NCBI GenBank assembly: GCA_038199375.1
Contig: JBBPZA010000124.1
Span: 1 to 18,341, forward strand
Length of the DNA stretch: 18,341 nucleotides
Origin: JBBPZA01 sp038199375
Lineage (GTDB): Bacteria; Actinomycetota; Thermoleophilia; Solirubrobacterales; Solirubrobacteraceae
Direction of reading: 5' to 3'
Shown: in pieces, positions 5,909 through 12,248 of the stretch
How positions within the stretch are numbered: position 1 is the stretch's first letter
Layout of the letters: each line of letters begins with the position of its first letter
Notes under the pieces: model-generated
Seen by the model: only the letters and a program-made list of their open reading frames with translations
The model's database searches: none
What the model was told of the DNA's origin: nothing
Translations under genes and position numbers: made by a program

Positions 5909-6315
5909 CAGTAGTGGTAGGGCTCCCCGGCCAGGATCTTGTGGCCACGGTAGAGCTGCTCGAGGAGGACGACGCGGGCGAGCTGGTGCGGGAGGGTCAG
6001 CGCGCCGAGCGAGAAGCGGTGGTCGACTCCGTCGAGGTCGAGGCCCAGCGGCCCGCCGATGACGAAGCACAGGTCGCGACCGCTCTGGCGACGATCCTCC
6101 AAGAAGCGGGCGAAGGCCACGCTGTCAAAGGCCTGCCCCTCGCGCGCAAGCAGCGAGAGGAAGGCCCGCTCTGGCAGCCGCCGGAGGACCTTCTCGTCTT
6201 CGCGTACCTGCACCAGCTCGAGCGACGCGTGTCGGGCAAGGAGCTTCTCGTAGTGCCGGACGTCGTCGACGAAGGGCGTGCGGAGGCGGCCCACGGCGAG
6301 GACGGTGATCCGCAC
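5908..6315 (-). CDS. rlmH: 23S rRNA pseudouridine-1915 N3-methyltransferase RlmH
   Basis: 135 aa from GTG 6315; upstream in-frame codons (to 6411) run through the divergent promoter region and look non-coding. RlmH is a SPOUT-fold, SAM-dependent enzyme that methylates pseudouridine 1915 in helix 69 of 23S rRNA on assembled ribosomes. The N-terminus VRITVLAVGRLRTPF and the SAM-binding knot CFVIGGPLGLD (83-93), SLGALTLPHQLARVVLLEQLYR (as two motifs, 102-123) and the ending EPYHY all match the family. It is about 20 residues shorter than the 155-aa E. coli protein, the loss lying around residues 40-60. The stop codon shares a base with the start of the channel gene. No clear ribosome binding site precedes GTG. 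Confidence 0.93.
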   Translation of the reverse strand: MRITVLAVGRLRTPFVDDVRHYEKLLARHASLELVQVREDEKVLRRLPERAFLSLLAREGQAFDSVAFARFLEDRRQSGRDLCFVIGGPLGLDLDGVDHRFSLGALTLPHQLARVVLLEQLYRGHKILAGEPYHY

Positions 6316-6360
6316 GCTGCGATACTGACATGCCCCGCCCGAACCTCGACGCCCGACGCG

Positions 6361-6367
6361 AAGGAGG
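6361..6367 (+). promoter_or_regulatory. Near-perfect ribosome binding site of the DUF3467 gene
   Basis: AAGGAGG ends 3 nt before ATG 6371. It is the strongest Shine-Dalgarno sequence in the window, whereas most genes here have weak or coupled starts. It fixes the start of the DUF3467 gene and suggests strong translation. Confidence 0.7.
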
Positions 6368-6370
6368 CCC

Positions 6371-6697
6371 ATGAGCCCCGAGGACGACGCCCAAGAGCGC
6401 CAGATCAACATTCACTTCTCGCCCGAGATCATGGCCGGCGTCTACGCGAACTTCGCGAACGTCAGCCACTCGGACTACGAGTTCACGATCACCTTCGCGC
6501 GAGTAGACCACGAGATGGACGAGGGCGAGATCCCCGGCGTCGTCGTCTCCCGGGTCAACCTCTCTGCCAGGTTCATGCGCGAGCTCATGGACGCGATGGC
6601 CGACAGCTACTCCAAGTGGCAGACGAGCGAAGGAATCAAGAACCTGCCGGAGTTCGGCGGGGAGCAGGGCGAAAGCGATCCCCAAGCGGAGCGTTAG
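6371..6697 (+). CDS. DUF3467 family protein
   Basis: 108 aa, soluble and acidic. The DUF3467 core is clear: EIMAGVYANFANVSHSDYEF at 19-38, then TITFARVD, a VVVSRVNLSARFMRELMDAM stretch and a helix ending near KWQTSEGI. The C-terminal tail is charged and probably disordered. Proteins of this family are small cytoplasmic bacterial proteins of unknown function. The gene is isolated: divergent from rlmH (55 bp between starts) and convergent with the M48 protease gene, whose stop lies 6 bp beyond. No partner can be inferred. Confidence 0.85.
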   Translation: MSPEDDAQERQINIHFSPEIMAGVYANFANVSHSDYEFTITFARVDHEMDEGEIPGVVVSRVNLSARFMRELMDAMADSYSKWQTSEGIKNLPEFGGEQGESDPQAER

Positions 6698-6703
6698 GTA
6701 CTC

Positions 6704-7921
6704 TTAGCGACCGCTGCGCTCGAAGGCCACCCCTGTCCCGATCCGCTCGATCGTCGGCGGGTGGGTCGCGAAGAGCGCCGTCTTCCACGCCGGTGGGTCC
6801 GGGTCGGAGACGTTCTGGAGGGCGAGCCGGCGCTCCATGCCGACGAACGCCTCGGGGGCGTCGCTGAGCTCGAGGGAGTAGGCGTCGGCGCGCGCCTCGA
6901 CGCGTCGCGAGAGCTGGTTCGAGATCGTCGTGATGCCGAGGGAGGCGATCGCGAGCGCCAGGGCAGCAGCCGGGAGCGCCGCGGGCGTGCCCGCTCGACC
7001 AGGCGCCAGGGCCTCGGTGAGGCGCTGGACCGCAAACAGGGCGGCCGGCGCGACGAGGGCGAGGTAGAGCAGGCCGCCGGGCACGTCGCGGTGGTGGACG
7101 TGGCCGAGCTCGTGGGCCACCACGAGGCGGACCTCGTCGCGCGAGAAGCGCTCGAGCAGGGTGTCGTAGAGGACCACCCGCTTGGTGGGGCCAAGGCCGG
7201 CTACATAGGCGTTGGCCGCCGTCGTCCGCCGGCTGGCATCGATCTCGTAGACCTCGCCCACGTCGACCCCGGCCTCGCGCGCCAGCTCGAGCACGTCGGC
7301 CCGCGCCTGCCCCGCCGGGAGCGGGGTGAAGCGGTTGAAGACGGGATCGAGCACGATGGGCGCGGCGTAGAGGAACGCTGCGCCTACGGCCACGACGGCT
7401 ACGGAGCCCGGCGCCCACCAGTGCCGGGGGAAGCGCCGCATCAGCCCGAGCAGCAGCGCGCCGCCGCCGCCCGCCAGCCCCGCGCCGATGAGCGCCGAGG
7501 TCCCTTGATCGGAGAGCCACGGCCCCCAGGCCTGAGTCGAGAGCCCGACGTCCACCGCGCGCTGATGGGCGATCGCGCCCGTCGGCAGTGCGGCGGCGCC
7601 GAGTGCCAGCGACAGGGCTGCTCCGGCCGCCGCGCCGACGAGGACGGGCCTGCGAGAGGCACGTCCCAGCACGCGGGGCGGGCGGACCACGAGGGCGACG
7701 AGGATGCTCGCCTCCACCAGCATTCCCCCCAGTCCCAGGGCGAACTGGGGCCCGCGGAAGTCACGCGCGCGCTCGATCTCGGTCGCGCTGAAGTACGATC
7801 GCGCGCTCACCGGATCCGGTTCGATCACGCCCTCCCGAGGCCGCATCAGGATCACCGCCGCCTGGGCGACAACCACGGCGGCGGCCAGCGCGATCGGCAG
7901 GCGGGAGCGTGCCCGGACCAT
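6704..7921 (-). CDS. M48 family integral membrane metalloprotease (CAAX protease 1/HtpX-like)
   Basis: 405 aa, ATG 7921. Several hydrophobic segments precede the catalytic domain (about 8-25, 64-80, 92-112, 142-160, 173-190). The zinc motif is HELGH at 270-274, and the third ligand lies in RRVEARADAY (Glu342, with Asp346). The order membrane domain, HELGH, two more hydrophobic segments, ExxxD and the late THPPTIER motif is that of Ste24-type M48 proteases rather than of shorter HtpX. Such enzymes cleave membrane or prenylated proteins in eukaryotes; bacterial members are usually linked to membrane protein quality control, and the substrate here is unknown. A TAGGAT box lies 6 nt before the ATG, so the transcript may be leaderless. 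Divergent from the phosphoesterase gene with only 21 bp between. Confidence 0.88.
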   Translation of the reverse strand: MVRARSRLPIALAAAVVVAQAAVILMRPREGVIEPDPVSARSYFSATEIERARDFRGPQFALGLGGMLVEASILVALVVRPPRVLGRASRRPVLVGAAAGAALSLALGAAALPTGAIAHQRAVDVGLSTQAWGPWLSDQGTSALIGAGLAGGGGALLLGLMRRFPRHWWAPGSVAVVAVGAAFLYAAPIVLDPVFNRFTPLPAGQARADVLELAREAGVDVGEVYEIDASRRTTAANAYVAGLGPTKRVVLYDTLLERFSRDEVRLVVAHELGHVHHRDVPGGLLYLALVAPAALFAVQRLTEALAPGRAGTPAALPAAALALAIASLGITTISNQLSRRVEARADAYSLELSDAPEAFVGMERRLALQNVSDPDPPAWKTALFATHPPTIERIGTGVAFERSGR

Positions 7922-7927
7922 CGAGGG

Positions 7928-7933
7928 ATCCTA
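7928..7933 (-). promoter_or_regulatory. Putative -10 box for a leaderless M48 transcript
   Basis: TAGGAT on the minus strand is separated by six bases from ATG 7921, so transcription would begin at or next to the start codon. No Shine-Dalgarno sequence is present between them. No good -35 hexamer is seen, since that region lies inside the neighbouring phosphoesterase coding sequence. Confidence 0.4.
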
Positions 7934-7942
7934 CGAGCTCTC

Positions 7943-8677
7943 ATGCGCATCGCAGTCCTCTCCGACATCCACGGCAACCGCCAGGCCTTCGAGGCCGTCC
8001 TCGAGGCGGTCGCGGCCGCCGGGGTCGACGAGGTCTGGTGCCTGGGCGACCTGGTGGGCTACGGGGCCGAGCCCGACGCCTGCGTGGAGCTCGCCCGCGT
8101 CCATTGCGACCTGTGTCTGATGGGCAACCACGACCTCGCCGTTCGCGGCGACATCTCGCTGTCGGAGTTCTCCCGCGGGGCTGCGCTGGCCGCCCACTGG
8201 ACCCAGCAGGTCATAAGCCCGGAGAGCCTCGAGTTCCTCGGAACGCTCGCCCCGCAGCTGCTCGACCGCCCGGAGATCGGGCTATTCCACGCCAGCCCGC
8301 GCGATCCGGTCTGGGAGTACGTCCTCTCGACGCTCCTGGCGGAGCTCTGCCTGGACGAGCAGGCCCACCGCGTGTGCCTGATCGGCCACTCCCACGTCGC
8401 CCTCTCGTTCTCCCGCCTGCCCGGCGAGCCGGCCACCGGCGAGACCCGGCCGGCCGGAACCGAGCTCGACGTCTCCGACGGCGAGTGGCTCATCAACCCG
8501 GGGAGCGTTGGCCAGCCGCGCGACGGCGACTGGCGCGGTGCGTGGCTGCTGCTCGACACCGATCACTGGTGGATCGCCTACCAGCGCACCGAGTACGACG
8601 TGACCGCCGCGGCTGCGGCGATCCGGGCCGCCCGGCTGCCCGACTCGCTCGCCGAACGGCTCCAGTACGGCCAGTAG
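7943..8677 (+). CDS. Calcineurin-like metallophosphoesterase
   Basis: 244 aa, ATG 7943. All metal motifs of the family are present: SDIHGN (Asp8, His10), CLGDLVGYG (Asp36), MGNHD (Asn62, His63), LFHASPRD and the closing GHSH near residues 147-150. NPGSVGQPRD follows and is typical of the YfcE/MJ0936-like group of small phosphodiesterases. No signal peptide or membrane helix, so it is cytoplasmic. The chemistry is two-metal hydrolysis of a phosphate ester; the natural substrate (nucleotide, phosphodiester or phosphoprotein) cannot be told. No good ribosome binding site precedes the ATG. The stop is 12 bp before the lipoprotein gene, so it may be read with the lipoprotein-kinase pair, which would place a possible phosphatase next to a kinase. 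Confidence 0.92.
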   Translation: MRIAVLSDIHGNRQAFEAVLEAVAAAGVDEVWCLGDLVGYGAEPDACVELARVHCDLCLMGNHDLAVRGDISLSEFSRGAALAAHWTQQVISPESLEFLGTLAPQLLDRPEIGLFHASPRDPVWEYVLSTLLAELCLDEQAHRVCLIGHSHVALSFSRLPGEPATGETRPAGTELDVSDGEWLINPGSVGQPRDGDWRGAWLLLDTDHWWIAYQRTEYDVTAAAAAIRAARLPDSLAERLQYGQ

Positions 8678-8689
8678 CATCCGACGGCG

Positions 8690-9223
8690 ATGCGCTTCGC
8701 GGTCCTGCTGTCCCTCGCCGCCCTCCTGGGTGCCGGCTCTGCGCTCCTCGTCGCCTGCGGCTCGAGCGACGACGACCTGGTGCCCGAGCGCGACGCGGCA
8801 GCGCTCAAGCGTTACGCCGACCGGGTCAGCGAGGCGTCGGCGGACGGAGACTGCGAGCGGGTCAGGGCCGACGTCGAGCGGGCGCGGGAGCGCGTGAGCA
8901 AGCTGCCCTCAAAGGTCGACCGCGACCTGCAGGCGAACATCGAGGAGGGCTTCGACAACCTCGCCGAGCAGGCCGCGCGCGAGTGCGAGGGGAACACCGA
9001 GAAGACGCCGACCGAAACGACGCCGACCGAGACCGAGCCGCCAGTCGAGACGACCCCGCCCGAGACGACGCCGACCGAGACCGAGCCGCCAGTCGAGACG
9101 ACCCCGCCTGAGACCACACCGCCCGAGGAGAACGGCGGGGGCGGCACGACGATCCCCGGCGGCCAGGGCAGCGGCGGCGGCAAGGCCAAGGCCAAGGGCC
9201 CCAAGAAGGTCAAGGGCCAGTGA
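8690..9223 (+). CDS. Lipoprotein with Thr/Pro/Glu repeat, coupled to a kinase gene
   Basis: 177 aa, ATG 8690. The signal ends in lipobox LLVAC with Cys23. Residues 30-100 are charged and predicted helical, with two further cysteines (in DCERV and ECEGN) that could form a disulfide. Residues 103-146 are a Thr/Pro/Glu spacer containing two copies of a 16-residue unit (TPTETEPPVETTPPET). A Gly-rich segment and a very basic end (KAKAKGPKKVKGQ) follow, which could touch anionic cell wall polymers. I recognise no named family. The TGA overlaps the kinase GTG start (GTGA), so the two are almost certainly translated together. A role as extracellular partner or sensor of the kinase is inference. Confidence 0.82.
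   Translation: MRFAVLLSLAALLGAGSALLVACGSSDDDLVPERDAAALKRYADRVSEASADGDCERVRADVERARERVSKLPSKVDRDLQANIEEGFDNLAEQAARECEGNTEKTPTETTPTETEPPVETTPPETTPTETEPPVETTPPETTPPEENGGGGTTIPGGQGSGGGKAKAKGPKKVKGQ
9017..9112 (+). repeat. Tandem 48-bp repeat inside the lipoprotein gene
   Basis: Two adjacent copies, 9017-9064 and 9065-9112, differ at one base near the end (CCCGAG versus CCTGAG). Each encodes 16 residues rich in Thr, Pro and Glu. Near-identity at DNA level suggests a recent duplication and likely copy-number variation between strains. Confidence 0.9.
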
Positions 9224-10446
9224 ACAGCCGGCTCATCGCCGATCGCTACGAGCTCGAGAGCCGGCTCGGCGTGGGCGGCATGTCCACCGTCCACCTCGCA
9301 CTGGACCGGCGCCTCGAACGGCGGGTCGCCGTGAAGCTCCTCGCCGAGCACCTCGCCGAGGACGAGGCCTTCGTGTCGCGCTTCCGCCGCGAGGCGCTCG
9401 CCGCCGCCAAGCTGGTGCACCCGAACATCGTGCAGGTCTTCGACTTCGGCCTCGACGACGCCTCACATCGCCAGTACATCGTGATGGAGTATGTCCCGGG
9501 CCAGTCGTGCGCCGAGATCCTGCGCGATCAGGGCCGGCTGAAGGTCGACGAGGCCGTCGAGATCGTCGGGCAGTCCTGCCGCGGCCTCGACCACGCCCAC
9601 CGCAACGGGGTCGTCCATCGCGACGTCAAGCCGGGAAACCTCCTGCGCACACCGGACGGACTGGTCAAGCTCGCCGATTTCGGCATCGCCAAGGCCGCCG
9701 AGCAGACCGGCATCACCCAGGCGGGGTCGGTGCTGGGAACGGCGGCCTACCTCGCCCCCGAGCAGGCGCGCGGAGAGCCCGCAGGGCCCGCCTCGGACCT
9801 CTACGCGCTGGGCGTCGTCACGTTCCAGATGCTCGCCGGGCGCCTGCCTTACGAGGCGACCTCGCTCACCGAGCTGATCAACAAGCAGCTCAACGAGGCG
9901 CCGCCCTCGCTCGACGAGGTCAACCCGGCGGTGCCCTCGGCGCTCGCCCACGCGGTCGCGCGCTCGCTCTCGCTCGAGCCCGCCGACCGCTACGCGGGCG
10001 CGCTGGCGATGGGCGAGGCGCTTCGCTCGGGCCAGGGGGGAGTGGAGCCGCCGATGGCCCGCCTCGCGACGGATGCGACCGGGGCCACGGCCTTTCTCGA
10101 CCGAGACGATGCAACCGAGGCGACTCGGGCCCTCCCGCGCGAGCGGACCGCGGCAACCAGTGCCTCGCCGCCGCGCCCGCCGGTCGTGCCCATACCACCC
10201 CGGCCCCGCAGCCCTGCACGACCCCAGCCGGCGCCCGCGCCCGCCCGTCAGTCCCGCCGCCGCCGCGGGATGCGGCGCGCGCTCGGCCTCCTCGCCCTCG
10301 TCCTCCTCCTCGCGGCCGCGGGGATAGGCGCGATCATCTACGCAGACAGCCGCAGCTCGAACCCGCAGCTGCGCGAGAGCTTCGGCCGGGACGTCGAGCA
10401 GGCGGCTCAGGACCTGAAGGACCTGATCGACGACAACACCCGCTGA
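9220..10446 (+). CDS. Transmembrane Ser/Thr protein kinase (PknB-like, no PASTA)
   Basis: 408 aa, GTG 9220 overlapping the lipoprotein stop. A complete Hanks-type domain covers about 10-270: Gly loop LGVGGMSTV, VAVK with Lys39, catalytic HRDVKPGN (133-140), DFG (153-155), GTAAYLAPEQ (APE at 179-181) and DLYALG. The activation segment contains several Thr/Ser fit for autophosphorylation. A Pro/Ala-rich juxtamembrane linker of about 75 residues leads to a basic cluster (RRRRGMRR) and one membrane helix at about 354-374. Only some 34 residues lie outside, in an acidic helix-like segment; PASTA repeats are missing. With so small an outer part, sensing may depend on a partner such as the co-translated lipoprotein. 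Kinase activity is well supported; targets are unknown. Confidence 0.94.
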   Translation: MNSRLIADRYELESRLGVGGMSTVHLALDRRLERRVAVKLLAEHLAEDEAFVSRFRREALAAAKLVHPNIVQVFDFGLDDASHRQYIVMEYVPGQSCAEILRDQGRLKVDEAVEIVGQSCRGLDHAHRNGVVHRDVKPGNLLRTPDGLVKLADFGIAKAAEQTGITQAGSVLGTAAYLAPEQARGEPAGPASDLYALGVVTFQMLAGRLPYEATSLTELINKQLNEAPPSLDEVNPAVPSALAHAVARSLSLEPADRYAGALAMGEALRSGQGGVEPPMARLATDATGATAFLDRDDATEATRALPRERTAATSASPPRPPVVPIPPRPRSPARPQPAPAPARQSRRRRGMRRALGLLALVLLLAAAGIGAIIYADSRSSNPQLRESFGRDVEQAAQDLKDLIDDNTR

Positions 10447-10457
10447 AGCGGAGACGG

Positions 10458-11654
10458 TTAGGGCACCGCCCCGGCCCGCAGCGCGGCGGTCTCCTCTGAG
10501 AGCCGGCCCTCGGCGATAGCGCTCCTCAAGCGCTCCATCAGCCGGGCCAGGAAGGCGAGGTTGTGCAGTGTCACCAGCCGCAGGGCGGTCAGCTCGCGCT
10601 GAGCGAAGAGGTAGCGCAGGTAGCCGCGCGAGTAGCCCTGTACGCAGGCCGGGCACGGGCAGCCGTCCATGATCGGCTCGTCGGAGTGCTTCCAGGCTGC
10701 GGCGGTGAGGTCCACGCGCCAGCGCGCGGCCGGATCCGGGACGACGGCCACCCCATGGCGGCCCAGTCGGGTGGGCATCGCGCAGTCAAAGGTGTCGATT
10801 CCGAGCTCGACGCCGCGCAGCAGGTCGTCGACGTCGCCGATGCCCAGTAGGTGGCGCGGCTTGATCTCGGCCCGCCCGCCCAGCTCGTCGACGGCCCACT
10901 CGACGACCTCGTACATCTGCGCCTTCTCCCGCCCGAGGGAGCCGCCGACGGCGATCCCGCCGCATCCGGTCGCGGCGACCTCCTGCGCCGAGGCGCGGCG
11001 GAGGTCCTCGTGCACGCCGCCCTGCACGATCCCGTAGACGACCTGCCCGTCGGGTCCGTTCGACGCGTGCCAGTCCAGGCACCGTCGCAGCCAGCGGTGG
11101 GTGCGCTCCGTCGAGCTCGCGGTGTAGTCGCGTGAGACGTGGAACGGGGTGCATTCGTCGAAGGCCAGCGCGATGTCTGAGCCCAGTGCGGCCTGGACCT
11201 CCATCGAGGTCTCGGGCGCCATGAAGCGCTGCGCGCCGTCGACGTAGGAGCGGAAGCGCACGCCCTCCTCGGCGATGTCGAGGATCGCCCCGGCCCGCTG
11301 CGCTCCGCTCGGGGCGCGGCCCTTGACCTCGTCGGCCACGGTCCCGTGGCCCATGGAGAAGACCTGGAAGCCCCCCGAGTCCGTGATGACGGGTCGCTCC
11401 CAGCGCATGAAGCGGTGAAGCCCGCCGGCTTCGGCCACCAGCTCCGGCCCGGGTGCGAGGAAGAGGTGAAACGTGTTGGCGAGGACCATGTCGTAGCCGA
11501 GGGCCGCGACATCGGCGGCATCCAGCCCCTTGACCGCCCCCTTGGTCGCCAGGGGAACGAACGCCGGCGTGCCAACGCTTCCGTGGGCGAGGTGCAGGAT
11601 CCCGAGCCGGGCACGGGAGGACAGGTCGCGGCGAAGCACCTCGAGAAGCGGCAT
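10458..11654 (-). CDS. tgt: tRNA-guanine transglycosylase
   Basis: 398 aa, ATG 11654. It exchanges the wobble guanine of GUN-anticodon tRNAs (Asp, Asn, His, Tyr) for preQ1 on the way to queuosine. Diagnostic parts are TDSGGFQVFS with Asp92, YGIVQGG near 207-213, GGIAVGG, the nucleophile region DTFDCAMPTR (Asp290), and the zinc site CPCPAC (Cys332, 334, 337) with His364. A small insertion around residues 103-125 (GTVADEVKGRAPSG) is present relative to E. coli. No queA, queG or preQ1 synthesis gene lies nearby. No clear ribosome binding site precedes the ATG; a 7-bp hairpin does. It ends 11 bp from the convergent kinase gene. Assignment is secure. Confidence 0.95.
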   Translation of the reverse strand: MPLLEVLRRDLSSRARLGILHLAHGSVGTPAFVPLATKGAVKGLDAADVAALGYDMVLANTFHLFLAPGPELVAEAGGLHRFMRWERPVITDSGGFQVFSMGHGTVADEVKGRAPSGAQRAGAILDIAEEGVRFRSYVDGAQRFMAPETSMEVQAALGSDIALAFDECTPFHVSRDYTASSTERTHRWLRRCLDWHASNGPDGQVVYGIVQGGVHEDLRRASAQEVAATGCGGIAVGGSLGREKAQMYEVVEWAVDELGGRAEIKPRHLLGIGDVDDLLRGVELGIDTFDCAMPTRLGRHGVAVVPDPAARWRVDLTAAAWKHSDEPIMDGCPCPACVQGYSRGYLRYLFAQRELTALRLVTLHNLAFLARLMERLRSAIAEGRLSEETAALRAGAVP

Positions 11655-11660
11655 CGCAGC

Positions 11661-11680
11661 AGCGTCGGTACCGCGACGCT
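11661..11680 (-). terminator. Hairpin between the MarR gene and tgt
   Basis: AGCGTCG (11661-11667) and CGACGCT (11674-11680) pair perfectly around loop GTACCG. Transcribed leftward it follows the MarR stop by 10 nt and precedes the tgt ATG by 6 nt. It could be a weak terminator or a structure masking the tgt start, which lacks a visible Shine-Dalgarno sequence. No U-run follows. Confidence 0.35.
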
Positions 11681-11690
11681 CGCGCCCTGG

Positions 11691-12173
11691 TCAGCCGTCG
11701 CGCTCGAGCGTCACGACCCGCGCCCACAAGGCGGCGAGGCGGTGGAGCTCGGGCTCTGAGAAGTGGGCGACGAAGTCGCGCCGCACCCCGGCGAGATGGG
11801 TCGGTCGGGCCTCCTCGAGGCGCCGGCGCCCGGCTTCGGTGAGCACCGCGTAGGAGCCGCGGGCGTCGGAGTGGCAGCAGGCGCGAGCGATGAGGCCGTC
11901 GCGCTCGAGGCGGTCGACGAGGCGGGTGAGACCGGAGCGGCTGAGCCCCACCGAGTCGGCGAGGTCGCACATGCGCATCTGACGGTCGGGCGCCTGGTTG
12001 AGCGAACAGAGGACCTCGTAGGAGGAGAGGCCGATCCCGTGCAAGGCCTCGAGCTCGGCGTCGAGGCGCTTGACCAGCGTGTCGTAGGCTCGGACGAGAC
12101 CGCGCCAGGCGCGGAGCTCGACGTCTGAGAGGTCGGCCTGCTCGGCCGCTGGTATCGCCGTCGTGCTCAACAA
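11691..12173 (-). CDS. MarR family transcriptional regulator
   Basis: 160 aa from TTG 12173. The fold is typical: N-terminal dimerisation helices (LSDVELRAWRGLVRAYDTLVKRL), GLSSYEVLCSL, the winged helix-turn-helix MCDLADSVGLSRSGLTRLVDRLERDGLI at about 68-95, and a wing with DARGSY. MarR proteins bind palindromic operators as dimers and release on ligand binding. TTG is preferred because AGGGAG lies 6 nt upstream and the length suits the family; a second TTG at 12170 and an ATG at 12221 are in frame, but the 16 residues added by that ATG are unlike MarR N-termini. A 9-bp direct repeat covers the start and upstream region. Adjacent cysteines (ACCHSD, about 98-103) near the wing could make it redox-sensitive, but this is a guess. 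The regulon is unknown. Confidence 0.88.
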   Translation of the reverse strand: MLSTTAIPAAEQADLSDVELRAWRGLVRAYDTLVKRLDAELEALHGIGLSSYEVLCSLNQAPDRQMRMCDLADSVGLSRSGLTRLVDRLERDGLIARACCHSDARGSYAVLTEAGRRRLEEARPTHLAGVRRDFVAHFSEPELHRLAALWARVVTLERDG

Positions 12174-12201
12174 ATCCGGCTCCCTGACTGCATGCTCAAC
12201 A
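12164..12201. promoter_or_regulatory. Direct repeat TGCTCAACA at the MarR gene start
   Basis: TGCTCAACA occurs at 12164-12172, over the TTG start codons, and at 12193-12201, where the minus strand also reads TATGTT, a possible -10. Spacing is 29 bp, close to three helical turns. It could be an autoregulatory site, but MarR operators are usually palindromic and no -35 is evident. Confidence 0.3.
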
Positions 12202-12248
12202 TAGCAGCGGCATCCGGTCAAGAGGGCAAGCGCGCCGGTCGAGCGCCC

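Noticed and set aside
6761..7942. Plus-strand extension of the metallophosphoesterase frame across the M48 gene
   Set aside because: The phosphoesterase begins with the family N-terminus MRIAVLSDIHGN at 7943; everything before is antisense to the protease.
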